Origin: Homarus americanus
Lineage: Eukaryota; Arthropoda; Malacostraca; Decapoda; Nephropidae
Length of the DNA stretch: 64,000 nucleotides
Direction of reading: 5' to 3'
Assembly (NCBI RefSeq): GCF_018991925.1
Contig: NW_024748849.1
Span: forward strand, 302,501-366,500
The position numbers and the translations under genes were made by a program. Shown piece after piece: positions 53,806 through 64,000 of this stretch (the stretch's first letter is position 1; each line of letters starts with the position of its first letter). The notes below the pieces were generated by a model. It was not told the origin of the DNA and made no database searches. It worked only from the letters and a program-made list of their open reading frames with translations.

Positions 53806-54149
53806 TAGAGTGGAAGTGACAGTGGAAGAGTGGCTGGCATGCGGTAGTAGCTGGTATTGGTAAAGGTGGTAACTGGTGGTGGCAGTATTGGTGACTGGAG
53901 GTGGCTGTAACTGGAGGTGGTGCAGCAGGCTACAGTGTTGAGGACAGTGTGTGTGTGTGGAGAGTTGGCTGGTGAGGTCACAGATCACCCCCTCACCCTC
54001 CTCGGTCACCCACACTGACTGACTGGTGATAGCCTAGGAGGGATGGGGACACACACGGACACACGCACACACGGACGGACACACACACACACACACACAC
54101 ACCACCTCGACTTTGCAAATTACATCTAAACAAGTTATTTCTGGATCAG
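53806..54149. other. Non-coding; GTAACTGG repeats and CA run
   Basis: GGTGGTAACTGGTGG/GTGACTGGAGGTGGC repeats at 53860-53925; CA tract at 54060-54102. Confidence 0.55.
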
Positions 54150-54640
54150 TGGGCGGCGGTGCCAGTGCTCAACCGCAGCCGTAGCGGGCTAACCCCATGT
54201 CGCCCACCTCCTGGCTGGTCTGCATCACCCCGCCCACGGCACCAACCCCACCCACCCCCCCGGGGGTAAAGTGGATCACTTGGTGGGTGGGGAGGGCCGC
54301 CCACATACACGGTAACACTTAATTTAACACTGGACACCGACATACACACACGCAAGATGACGTCACTACAGCGGCAAGGTGAGGCAGGTACTCACCACGT
54401 GGCGGGCGCGGGGAGGCGTGGGAGCTGCTGGTGCTGCAAGAGGCGTGGAGGATGGTCCTGGAGGTGGTGAAGACACACACTAGGACGCGTGAGTAAGAGT
54501 GACGGGGCCCGGCGTGCAGCGGCCTGCTCGCTCAGACTGTGACGGCGCGACTGTGGACGGTACGGCCGCGACCCCCGCCCGTGTCGCCGCCGCTGCCGCC
54601 GCCGCCGCCACCCGCGCTAACTGCTCGTTACCGACACCCC
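54150..54640 (-). other. CpG-rich segment, candidate 5' exon region
   Basis: CpG density is high, especially at 54540-54610 (GCCGCCGCTGCCGCCGCCG). On the minus strand a donor-like CACGTG/GTGAGTACC lies at about 54387-54401, and TGACGTCA at 54358-54365. A 45-codon minus frame occurs at 54169-54306. These are the ingredients of a promoter and first exon, but no gene can be proven. Confidence 0.3.
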
Positions 54641-55238
54641 CACCCCCCACCCCCCCCATCATACATCATAACGCTCACTTTTACGCCGGTGACAAGTGCA
54701 AACAGTACACACCTCACAACACCGCCATGACACTTGTTGCTCCATCCAGCCGCTTAGCACCATTTGTCGTTGTCACACTCCTGCAAACATTTTAATTATC
54801 GGTGTGTGTGAGACGCAGTCAGACAAGGATGGGTAAAACTACGTCACTGCTGACAACAAAGCAGAGTAATGGCCAAAATACTCAGTCTAGTGAGAACTAT
54901 TGGTAACAACGACATATCTAGTTCAGTTACGGGGATGCCATTCTTTAACTTAATCACTATGTTTTAAGTTAAGGCAGCCAGTTAGGTTGAGTTAGCGTGA
55001 GCTTGGTTAATCTAAAGGTGAAATTAGCTAGGAGGGTTAATCTTCAGGTGTTCTTGGACCCAACTCTACTACAAGCACACAACCATTTCTCACGTATACT
55101 AAACATACCTTAACAAGCACAACCAATTAGTCTACTTGTGAATTTATTAAAGAGAAGATATAGATTATAGATAGAATATATTAAAACGAGTAGATAGCTA
55201 GATATATAGATAGATAGATAAACATTAGCTAGAGAGAG
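54641..55238. other. AT-rich non-coding sequence
   Basis: GATA-type repeats (TAGATAGATAGATA) at 55195-55220; otherwise anonymous. Confidence 0.5.
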
Positions 55239-55413
55239 AATTTCCCGCCAAGACAACAGGCTTCCCACCAACCCCAGACTGAGTGCGTCAGTGCCAGGGC
55301 AGGCCTATGGGTCGTGAGCCAATCGCAGTGATCTGTGAATATGACGTCATAGGCACAGCTGAGCATAGTGGGTGAGCCTGAAGGAATCACCAACACAGAG
55401 TGAGTTTGGCGCC
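55239..55413. promoter_or_regulatory. E2F/CCAAT/CRE motif cluster
   Basis: Within 175 bp: AATTTCCCGCCAAG (55239-55252, E2F consensus), GAGCCAATCG with CCAAT at 55319-55323, ATGACGTCAT (55341-55350, full palindromic CRE) and TTTGGCGCC (55405-55413, E2F). This arrangement is typical of cell-cycle-regulated promoters in animals. No TATA box or downstream gene is recognised, so function is inferred from the motifs alone. Confidence 0.4.
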
Positions 55414-55678
55414 CTTTTTCAGACAACTGTATTCTGTTTTGGAAAGTTGAACAGGAGAGACGTACTGGGAGATGCTTGGTCTGTTAATTACTAGTGTAGA
55501 CCTTGAAGTGATTGTTATTCTTAATAAAGTAGTAAAATAAATGAAGAAAGTTTTAAGAGTTATCAATTCCCCCCCCCCTTGCACATCACCACGTCTCCTG
55601 CTCCTACCATATATGTGATGTAATGAATTGTTGACTAGTACTAATCATCCCACATTCCTCCAGCTATTATTAAACTGT

Positions 55679-55728
<50 letters not shown>

Positions 55729-56365
55729 CTAACCTCCTAACCCCCCAGACCTGACTACAGCCGGCCTACAATCTTCTCTCCACCTCCTTCTCTCTACGAA
55801 GAAAATAAGATAAATAAATAAGAAAGCGAATCAAAATAGAAATTGAATAAATATGTAAAAATAAGAAACTCAAGTTACATTTATATAAACATTAGCTAGA
55901 CGTCTAGTAACTATATAAACATCAGGTATACGGGACACTTAACTGTCTTCAAATGATTTTATCTTACACTTAACTGTCTCACGTACACTTAACTATACGC
56001 ATACACAAACTTACTATTAACGTCTCCTGTACGCACACACACTATTAAACATCCGTACACACACACACACACACAAAATTAACGTCTCCTGTCCCCACGC
56101 ACACACTTAACGTCCGTACACACACACACACACACACACATAAATACACACAAATACACTATTAACGCCTCCTGTACACACACCTGTGAACCTCCCTAAT
56201 GATCTCTTAAGCTACAGGTGTGTGTGTGTGTGTGTCAGATCGAGATAGGAGACGAAATAATATGACAACAATTATTAACAAGTAACCAAACCAGATGAGT
56301 TTTGCTGAGTCATCAAAACAAAGAGTGACAGTTATTACACGCTGGGACAATGACGTCATAATCTC
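55414..56365. other. Non-coding; CT and CA microsatellites
   Basis: (CT)n at 55681-55726, CA runs at 56058-56076 and 56118-56140, and a GT run at 56218-56235. No gene. Confidence 0.6.
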
Positions 56366-57090
56366 TCAGGGGCTCCGTGTCGTCATCATCTCCCAGGGGC
56401 TCCGTGTCGTCATCATCTCTCAGGGGCTCCGTGTCGTCATCATCTCCCAGGGGCTCCGTGTCGTCATCATCTCTCAGGGGCTCCGTGTCGTCATCAGGGG
56501 CTCCGTGTCGGGGCTCATCGGGGACGTGGGCTCCGTGACGTCAGTCCATCTCCTCCGTGTCGTCATCATCTCTCCAGGGGCTCCGTGTCGTCATCATCTC
56601 TCAGGGCTCCGTGTCGGTCATCATCTCTCAGGGCCGTGTCGTCATCATCTCCCAGGGGCTCCGTGTCGTCATCATCTCCAGGGCTCCGTGTCGTCATCAT
56701 CTCTCAGGGGCTCCGTGTCGTCATCATCTCTCAGGGGCTCCGTGTCGTCATCATCTCTCAGGGCTCCGTGTCTCTCCAGGGCTCCCGTGTCTCAGGGGCT
56801 CATCATCAGGCTCCGTGTCGTCATCATCTCTCAGGGGCTCCGTGTCGTCATCATCTCAGGGGCCCGTGTCGTCATCATCTCTCAGGGCTCCGTGTCTTCA
56901 TCATCTCCCAGGGGCCCCGTGACGTCATCATCTCTCAGGGGCTCCGTGTCGTCATCATCTCTCAGGGGCTCCGTGTCGTCATCATCTCTCAGGGGCTCCG
57001 TGTCGTCATCATCTCTCAGGGGCTCCGTGTCTTCATCATCTCTCAGGGGCTCCGTGTCGTCATCATCTCCCAGGGGCTCCGTGACGTAAT
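56366..57090. repeat. 27-bp minisatellite GGGGCTCCGTGTCGTCATCA
   Basis: About twenty-six units (TCTCTCA completes 27 bp; starts 56941 and 56968). The two ends are homogeneous and the middle (56500-56830) has deletions. Since 27 is nine codons, all frames stay open (RGSVSSSSL, GLRVVIISQ; antisense DDDDTEPLR), giving false ORFs up to 264 residues. Some units carry TGACGTCA. Confidence 0.95.
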
Positions 57091-57282
57091 CCGCCATGGG
57101 TCACTAAGGTACCAACGCCCACAGTCGTAAGTCTTGCAGGTCCTTATGGTAAATATTCCTCGTAAATGATGAAGTAAATAACATCATTATTAATCTGAAG
57201 CTCCACCATACAGAGTTAATGTTTACTATATACCTAACTGTCAAGTGATTCGTTTGCTCAATATATTGGTAGTTTTATTTTG

Positions 57283-57750
57283 TCTTTTGGCAGGATTTTG
57301 TCCAGCGGGAAGTTGTCTGACGGGATTTTGTCCAGCGGGAAGTTGTCTGACGGTGTTTTGTCCAGCGGAAAGGTGTCAATTAGCGTGATGTCCAGAGTAA
57401 GGCTGTCTGACAGTATTTTGTCAAGCGGGAAGCTTTCTGACAGTATTTTGTCCAGCAGAAAGCTGTATGCTGGTATTTTGTCCAGCGGAAAGCTGTCTGT
57501 TGGCATTTTGTCCAGTGGGAAGGTAACTGGTTAGGTTTTATCCATCTGGAATCTGTCAGTGGGCTTTATGTCCAGCAGAAAGTTGCCTGTCGGAATTTTG
57601 TCCAGTGGGAAGCAGTCTGTTGCCATTTTGTCCAGTGGTAAGAAGTATGTCAGTATTTTGTCATGCGGGAAGCTGTCTATTGACATTTTGTCCAGAAGGA
57701 ACCGCTGTCGGGATTTTGTCCAGCGGGAATTTGTCCGGTGAAGCTTTGTC
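57283..57750. repeat. 30-bp array of ATTTTGTCCAGCGGGAAG
   Basis: About fifteen units of GATTTTGTCCAGCGGGAAGT plus TGTCTGACGG (starts 57301, 57331), increasingly diverged to the right and ending GGAATTTGTCCGGTGAAG. The GGGATTTTGTCC and TTTGTCCGGTG words are shared with the inverted repeats of the miniature element at 7754-8169. Confidence 0.93.
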
Positions 57751-59560
57751 CATTGAGCCGCATACCCTGGGGAGCAGGGGGTACTGAGTTCACCGACCTG
57801 ATGCTCCATATGGGGCAAGACCTGTCCCGCTGGACCCCTGGACCCCTGGAAACTCAAACCCCCGGACTCTTGGACTCCTGAACCCTTGGACTAAACCTAA
57901 CTTAACCTAACCTACCCACCTCCCTCCCTCGACTCCTGACCACCACACCAGACAGGTCATATGAGGCGGGCGAGTCGGAGGTGCAGAGTGAACCTCTGTG
58001 TGTGTGTATGTGTGTGTGTGTAAAGAAAACATACATAGTGTCCATGAATGTAAAAAAAATCATTGTCATACCAAGTTACACGTTTTCAAATATTTAGTTG
58101 TGTTGGCAGACATAAACACACCTATGTTTTTGTACAGTACATATATACGGGTCAGTTTAGGGGTTTAGATATGACATGACACTAAACATACAATACAATG
58201 TTTAACTTCAGATACAACACAAACATAATATCGAAATAATATCGTCCAAATTACACCTACACTGTACACCTGACAATCGTGTAGGCTGACCTGTTGTTCA
58301 CGGACAGACAGCATGGTACCAGACAACACCTGCACGTCTACCTGTGACGAATATTTTATGAACCAGTATTAGGTTAAGCTGTGACAATACGGTTATATAA
58401 CAAAGTCTAACACCCCGTACAGTAATAAATCTCCTGCAGACTCCCCTAATTTTGGTTTATTGATCTAACCAATGAGAATTATTTAATGATATATCTCTAC
58501 TTTGATTGGCTGTTTTATCATATCTCTCAATATAACTAAACCTAGTCCCCCGAGGTTTATATTTACTTATACAGCTAATCAACATTGGCATCAATAAGGT
58601 TGAATTTAGTTACATTTTGTTCCACTTTTTAATCTTTTAAGTACTACTGGGTTTAACTGGACTAAGGAGCCACAGGTCATTTATTGATCTTAATTATTGT
58701 GTTTTTTGCCGTGGGAGAATCTTGAGAATGAAGAACATTGTCTCAAACTTGTGGAAATAAGTAAAAGTTGATCGTCCACATTCTCAACGATCCGTAACCT
58801 GAATACTCCTCGTAAGTGAAGATCTAAGAATGTATTTAACTAATTCATTTAACATAAAACAGGACAATAACAACAGAATTACCTAATCACCTTAACTAAA
58901 TATTCTGGTGTTAAGTGATTGTACAAGTCACCCTCAAAAGTACAATCGCCTCTCCTGAACCACGAACCCTTTATAGATAGAATAATGCATCAGTGTCTAC
59001 AGCTTCAACACTAACTGGATGTCACTTTTGTTTCATCTTTAGTCAATGAGGTAAAAACGTTCTTACACCATCAGTTACGAGGAATATTCATCTTACGAAT
59101 CTTTGAGAATCTTTACTGCAAAGGGGTGAACCATCAGACACACATTAACACACCCCAATGTTGATAGATTAATAAATATCCTTACCTAACCTGACCTAAC
59201 ACTAACCTATCCTAACCAGATCCAACTTAACAATACCCTAGCCTAACCTTAATTAAAACCCCAAATAGCATCACAAATACGCCGTGTTCCTACCACACCT
59301 GGGCACAGTTAGAGAGACAACCAGCCACACTGTAAATGAACAATAGGAAACTGACCAATCAACACTGTGATGGCGAGAGGTGAGAGAGGGATAATAAACT
59401 GAGGAGTAAATGGTAAACAGAAAAAGAAAACGGGCACAACAGATAAACGGAACAACGGGTAAACACAACGAACAGACGCAACAACAGACAAACCCGACAG
59501 GACAACAGATACAGACGCCAGACGACCTTCTCCTCGTCCCAAGATTTCCTGAGGGAGATG
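57751..59560. other. AT-rich non-coding sequence
   Basis: CCTAACCTAACC-like traces at 57896-57912 and 59180-59250; GACCCCTGGACCCCTGGA at 57832-57849. A CCAAT pair (58466, 58503) on opposite strands is noted. No supported gene in 1.8 kb. Confidence 0.5.
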
Positions 59561-59564
59561 GTGG

Positions 59565-59878
59565 TGAAGGTGGTAGTGTAGTGGCGGTGATGGTGGTAGT
59601 GTAGTGGTGGTGGTAGTGTAGTGGTGGTGGAGTGGTGGTGGTGGAATGGTAGTAGAGTGGTGATGGTAATGGTGGTGTAGCGATGGTGGTGTAATGGTGG
59701 TGATGTAATGGTGGTATAGTAGCAGTGGTATTGTGGTGGTGTATTGGTAGTGTTGTATTCGTAGTGGTGTAGTGGTGGTGGTGTAGTATTGGTGGTAGTG
59801 GTGTACCCTGTAGTGGTGGTGTAGTGATAGTAGTGTAGTGGTGGTGGTGTAGTGGCAATAGTGGTGGTGTAGTGTTTT
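59565..59878. repeat. GTGGTGGTGTAGTGGTGG tract
   Basis: GGTGGTGTAGTGGTGG repeats with TAATGG and TATAGTAGC interruptions. Minus frames of 187-231 residues are Thr/His/Tyr artefacts. Confidence 0.93.
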
Positions 59879-59892
59879 GACAAAAACCTGTA

Positions 59893-60406
59893 GAGACCCT
59901 CGGCCAGATCGAAAGAATACACCAGGACTGGTTTGATAAAAATGACCTGGCAATCAAAATACTCATCGATGATAAACGTGCTGCTTTAACTGACTGGCAG
60001 AACAGCCCTCAGTCTCGGACCAAAGCTGATACCTTCCGCAAGAAAAAAGCGTGGGATCTCGCTGTTGTCCATTGCTGGCAAGATTATCGCCCGAGTCCTC
60101 TTAAACAGACTTCTTCCTGAGGCAGAAAACTTCCTCCCATAATCTCAGTGTAGCTTTAGACCATCACGTGGCACCACCGACATGAGCTTTGCTGCCCGCC
60201 AGATACAGGAAAAGTGCAACAGGGAAGCCCTCTGGCGGACCCTCTCCCGTTTTGGCTGCCCACCAAAATTCATTGCCATTGTATGGTAACTCCATGATGG
60301 CATAAGCGGCAGTGTCCTACACAATGGCACTCAGTCTGAGTTCTTCCCCATCCAAATGGGGGTGTGTAATGGCACCAACTCTCCTTTCCATCCGGCGGGG
60401 TGAACA
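59893..60406 (+). mobile_element. Degenerate LINE ORF2 fragment (endonuclease-RT linker and RT)
   Basis: Codons at 59893-60047 give ETLGQIERIHQDWF, DKNDLAIKILIDDKRAALTD and SRTKADTFRKKK, the endonuclease-to-RT linker of a LINE clade different from the CR1-like copies. In another frame from 60053: GISLLSIAGKIIARVLLNRL, LLPEAENFLP, then RPSRGTTDMSFAARQIQEKC, the first conserved RT blocks. The text then jumps to REALWRTLSRFGCPPKFIA, LHDGISGSVLHNG and PIQMGVCNGTNSP. The intervening block with the first catalytic aspartate (F-x-D-x-x-KAFD) is missing, as is the stretch between linker and RT. A stop follows W in FIAIVW. Dead, doubly deleted copy. Confidence 0.82.
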
Positions 60407-60729
60407 TCCAGTACCGGTTGTTGCCTGTCCTTCTCTCTACTTATGCCTATAACCCGAGTACCACCCTAACTTAAGAGAGCCACATAACTTAGGATAACGT
60501 TATGGGCCAGATGACCAGATTTACTTACAAACATATAACTTGTACTTTGAAGCACTTTAGTGGCATCAGGAAATGTTGTCGATTGGTCATTAATCAGTTT
60601 TGTATGTATTGTAGTTCTAGTGTATAGAAGTCGTCCTCGTGATGGTTCTGAGTGTGTGTGAACCAGGTATGTATATCCAGTAAGGTGTAGGTTGGGTGTG
60701 GTGGTGTCAGGCGTCGTCACGTGCTACTG
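60407..60729. other. Non-coding spacer
   Basis: No gene. It may include residual LINE sequence immediately after 60406 (CCAGTACCGGTTGTTGCC). Confidence 0.4.
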
Positions 60730-60734
60730 TTATC

Positions 60735-61175
60735 GACGAAGGTGGAGGTGGTGGTGGTGGTAATGGTGGGGGTGGTGGTGGTGGTAATGGTTGTGGAGGT
60801 GGTGATTGTGGAGGTGGTGATGGTGGTGGTGGTGGTAATGGTGGTGGTGGTGGGGGTGATGGTGGTGATGGTGGAGGTAATGGTGGTGGAGGTGGAGGTA
60901 ATGGTGGTGGTGGTGGGGGTGATGGGTGGTGATGGTGGAATAATGGTGGTGGAGGTGGAGGTAATGGTGGTGGTGGTGATGGTGGTGGTGGTGGAGGTAA
61001 TGGTGGTGGAGATAATGGTTGTGGAGGTGCTGATGGTGGTGGTGGTAATGGTGGTGGTGGTGGTAATGGTTGTGGTGGTGGTGGTGGTGGTGGTAATGGT
61101 GGTAGTGGTGGTAATGGTGGTGGAGGTAATGGTGGTGGTGGAGGTAATGGTTGTGGTGATGGTGGTGGTGTGGTG
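60735..61175. repeat. GGTGGTGGTAATGGTGGTGGA tract
   Basis: GGT/GAT/AAT/GGA triplets with an 18-33 bp higher periodicity. The + strand nearly lacks C. Frames read poly-Val/Met, poly-Gly and antisense poly-His; not coding. Confidence 0.95.
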
Positions 61176-61500
61176 TCGCTAAGAGGCCGGCCAACGTGAC
61201 GTCAGTGTCAGCGGGTGGCTGGGCTGGGGTCAGCCGAGGCTCCCACCATCACCGGCCGCCCCTCGCTCCCAACACACCTGTGTCTTCCCACCACCACCAC
61301 CCGTCCTACTCCCCGCAACCTCCGCTATCGTTAATGCTGCCACCGACGCAAGTGCCGCTACCGCTAGTGCCGATGCGCTTGTGCCGCTACTGCCGCTGGC
61401 GCCGCCACTGCAGCTAGTGCCGCTATCGCCAATGCTGCTGTCGCCACAACTGCCGCTACCGCTAGTAACGTCGCTGTCGCTAGAACAGCCACCACCACCG
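61176..61500. other. GCCGCTA-rich sequence
   Basis: CpG-rich repeats of GCCGCTACCGCTAGTGCC type at 61340-61480. A + frame (61196-61417) reads low-complexity Pro/Ser/His and is not a supported gene. Confidence 0.5.
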
Positions 61501-61606
61501 CAAGTGGTGCTATCACTAAATTATGCCTCTGCCGCAAGTGGTGCTATCACTAAATTATGCCTCTGCCGCAAGTGGTGCTATCACTAAATGCTGCCTCTGC
61601 CGCAAG
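61501..61606. repeat. 34-bp tandem repeat
   Basis: CAAGTGGTGCTATCACTAAA plus TTATGCCTCTGCCG, starts 61501, 61535 and 61569; three copies. Confidence 0.93.
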
Positions 61607-62678
61607 TGCCGCCAAAACCAAAAATGCCACCACCGCAGCACTCAAAATCCCACTAGCGGAGGTTACGCTATATTAGGTGAGTTGCGGTTACATTGTGGCA
61701 AGGTTAGGTTAGGTTACTTTATGTTAGATTATGTTATAGATGATAGTTTAGAACGTGTGATGGTAGTGACGCGGTATTGGCAATAGTTATAATGGGGAGG
61801 TGCAAATGGAGACGATAGTGATAATACACAGGTACCAGTGGTAGTGGTGGTGGTAATGGCATCAGTTGATAGTGGTGATGGTAGCAGGTGGTTGTTGAGG
61901 TGGCGCGTCCGTCTCCCAGGGGGGTGTCGCTCCCTGCCCGCCTCCCCGACCCTCCCTCACGCTTATTGAACCAACACTACCACCTCTCCCTGGCTGCCCA
62001 TCGCCTTCTGCTGCTACTAAAAAGGTATTATGCCAATGCCCACCTCACCCCTCCCCACCACCACCATCGCCTGAGTCCCAGCTGCTAACGTAGGAGAGAT
62101 ACCAATAGTTCTGCCCACCACTTCTGTCCAATCTCAGAGGTTGGCATGAACATCAGTGGGCACTGGGCGGGTATGGTGGGCAGGGGTCAGGATAACATAA
62201 TACACCACCACCATTTCTATAATACCCAAGGAAGGAATAGGTAGTGGTAGAAATGTGATGCCCCACTTCATGCCCACCAACACGACCTTGCCCCCCCATC
62301 CCTACGATTGCGCTACCCAAAATCTTCTTGCCCTAATCTTTCTTTGGGGATAAGTCAACCATTCTCTGCGCGCGATATTTTATTCAGCCAACACTTGAAC
62401 TCGTGACCCCGTCCTAGGGGTAAATTACGGTGGAGCTTAGGAATGAACCAGTCATGCGACAAAATATGTGGGGATGTTAGTTTAGTTTAGTTCGTCCTGT
62501 CCTGTTAGAGCAAAAAGAAAATGGAGTTTGGATATTTGTATTATTGACGATGATTACTGGAGCCACCTTGAGATATGATTATTATTAGTAGTAGTACTAT
62601 TAACCAGTTGAATGAGATAATTCAACCTTCTGAGAACAATATCATCGCACTCAAGAGATCACGTCATGGCACTGGCAT
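61607..62678. other. Non-coding unique sequence
   Basis: No supported gene. AAGGTTAGGTTAGGTTAC at 61700-61717 is a short telomere-like trace. Confidence 0.45.
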
Positions 62679-62897
62679 GGTACACACAGTAAAAAAATAC
62701 CGCACGGATTATGTGCGAAACAATATGACACCACTCCTTGACTGAGGGAGTATCTGTTACTCTACCATACAGTAGGTAGGTGGAAATCTTTGCCATACAG
62801 ACACGCATACCAACCCTCCCGGCACATCAGGTGATGTATGGATCATTACGGAAATCACTATACACCCCTGTGCCATACTTTTTTTACTGTGTGTACC
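62679..62897. mobile_element. Miniature inverted-repeat element candidate
   Basis: GGTACACACAGTAAAAAAA followed by TACCGCAC (62679-62705) is repeated inverted as GTGCCATACTTTTTTTACTG...TGTACC (62870-62897): about 27 bp with three differences. The 219-bp unit has no coding frame. A TA dinucleotide just inside each outer GG/CC could be a Tc1/mariner-type target site, but no clear longer duplication is visible. Confidence 0.6.
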
Positions 62898-63315
62898 ACC
62901 AAGACCTTTCCCAGGCAACCATACTGTATACTCCCGCTTGATAGAAACAGCTAAATAAGACACACTCGATTTGAACTACCAACACACTCCAGAGCGATTG
63001 TGGCAGGGAGATGGAGGGAGGGAGGGAGGGAGGGGGGTATTGATAAGAACAACATTACCGCTACCGTGGGAGGAACACCCAGCCTGCTGTTGACAACACA
63101 CCTTGCTACTACCTCCACTATACACTACCACTGCTACTACAGTACATATCTCTACTATTACCACATGCTGCTTCAACCACCACCACCACCACTGTCGCCG
63201 CCGCCGCCACCACTTACATGCTAATAATATTTGCTCGCACACTATCTGATAGTTGTATCAAGAGGCCAGTCTACCTGCTCTGCTTCCCATCCCCTCTCTT
63301 GCCCTCCCTCCCCTG
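62898..63315. other. Non-coding unique sequence
   Basis: A GGGAGGGAGGGAGGG run lies at 63014-63034 and CCACCACCACC/GCCGCCGCC triplets at 63178-63210. No gene. Confidence 0.5.
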
Positions 63316-63319
63316 TCGC

Positions 63320-63652
63320 GGTTGTCATAGTAACAACACACGTCAGGTATAACAGGTGTTGTAGTTGTCATGGTAACAATACACGTCAGGTATAACAGGT
63401 GTCGTAGTTGTCATGGTAACAATACACGTCAGGTATAACAGGTGTCGTAGTTGTCATGGTAACAATACACGTCAGGTATAACAGGTGTCGTAGTTGTCAT
63501 GGTAACAATACACGTCAGGTATAACAGGTGTCGTAGTTGTCATGGTAACAATACACATCAGGTATAACAGGTGTCGTAGTTGTCATGGTAACAATACACA
63601 TCAGGTATAACAGGTGTCGTAGTTGTCATGGTAACTAACTACACATGTCAGG
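63320..63652. repeat. 43-bp minisatellite array
   Basis: Nearly eight copies of TGTCATGGTAACAATACACG plus TCAGGTATAACAGGTGTCGTAGT in two parts (starts of GTAGTTG at 63361 and 63404). First and last units are most diverged. Same unit length as the array at 4745-5172 but unrelated in sequence. Confidence 0.95.
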
Positions 63653-64000
63653 TACTGTATAAATAAATACTGCAGCTGGTGAGGTTCTCAAGCTATGCTG
63701 CAGACATCATGGGGACACACACACACACTGCTCTTGTATTAGGAGCTGACCGACACATATACACAGAGATAATACCCAGAGGAGTAACACAAACTCCTGC
63801 GGTATATTATTATTAAAGTTGGTTAATATAAATCACTGTATTTAATCTGGCCAGTTTATTATTCTGGCGTAGGGTTTGTATAACTGCCTATAACCAACCA
63901 TTTCTCACCGGTTGTTATAATCCTCTAGTTCTCCCGTGTTGTTCATCAGAAAACAAAAAGAACGATGTTTTGGTTTATATATTTTAAACCATAGAAAACT
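63653..64000. other. AT-rich non-coding sequence with TATA-like word
   Basis: TATAAATAA at 63659-63667 directly follows the 43-bp array. A 35-codon frame starts at ATG 63709, ~40 bp downstream. Nothing identifies it as a gene. Confidence 0.35.

Noticed and set aside
56295..57130. Open frames of 264 and 181 residues (RGSVSSSSL, GLRVVIISQ repeats)
   Set aside because: They follow from the 27-bp unit length and absence of stop triplets. All frames are equally open, there are no domains, and the middle of the array is frame-shifted by deletions.
61196..61587. Pro/Ser/His and Ala/Pro frames that resemble a transcription-factor low-complexity tail
   Set aside because: The region is a degenerate GCCGCTA repeat plus a 34-bp tandem repeat. 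Several frames are open and none shows a folded domain.

Overview
This is a eukaryotic, very repeat-rich window, and I find no convincing host protein-coding gene, tRNA or rRNA in it. It most resembles decapod crustacean (crab, lobster, crayfish) nuclear DNA. The reasons are several CR1-like retrotransposon fragments of a kind I associate with decapod genomes (3' ends with GGGCCTATTGGCCCATACTG), degenerate TTAGG/CCTAA tracts like the arthropod telomere unit, and extreme microsatellite and minisatellite density. The species assignment is an inference. The long open frames are almost all stop-free readings of tandem repeats.

Mobile elements. (1) Two CR1-like subfamilies, here called A and B, occur as 5'-truncated copies with TTATGTTC-type tails: 3270-3734, 7095-8460, 13647-14370, 15011-15136 and 19812-21205. 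Twice a B copy sits inside an A copy. In the 7.1-8.5 kb nest a 416-bp Mutator-like miniature element with a 9-10 bp target duplication is also inserted in A. (2) A degenerate reverse transcriptase fragment with PQGS and F-x-DD motifs lies at 49557-50197. (3) A fragment of a different LINE clade, with two internal deletions, lies at 59893-60406. (4) Two truncated copies (5442-6290; 31927-33222) of an element encode a zinc-ribbon plus RHD/N plus D-x15-D protein that resembles a restriction-like endonuclease. Each is flanked on both sides by (TAG)n. (5) Small inverted-repeat elements lie at 32617-32764 (Tc1/mariner-like palindrome) and 62679-62897. (6) Three dispersed AT-rich repeat families occur twice each.

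Tandem repeats. By a rough hand count they occupy close to a third of the window. There are about forty unrelated minisatellites with units mostly of 14-65 bp, including 60-bp and about 331-bp higher-order structures, plus dinucleotide and trinucleotide microsatellites and long GGT/GAT tracts. A 695-bp segment at 28.2-29.5 kb is tandemly duplicated, with about 440 bp that reads as identical.

Regulatory-looking sequence. An E2F-consensus motif (TTTTGGCGGGAAA or its complement) recurs: as a 24-bp tandem array at 2.7 kb, in a 65-bp array with CACGTG at 4 kb, and in a compact CCAAT/CRE/E2F cluster at 55.24-55.41 kb. CpG-rich stretches near 17.8-18.35 kb and 54.15-54.64 kb carry donor-like GGTGAGT on the minus strand and could be first exons, but I cannot show a gene. 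The window is best read as intergenic or intronic DNA built by repeat expansion and nested transposition.
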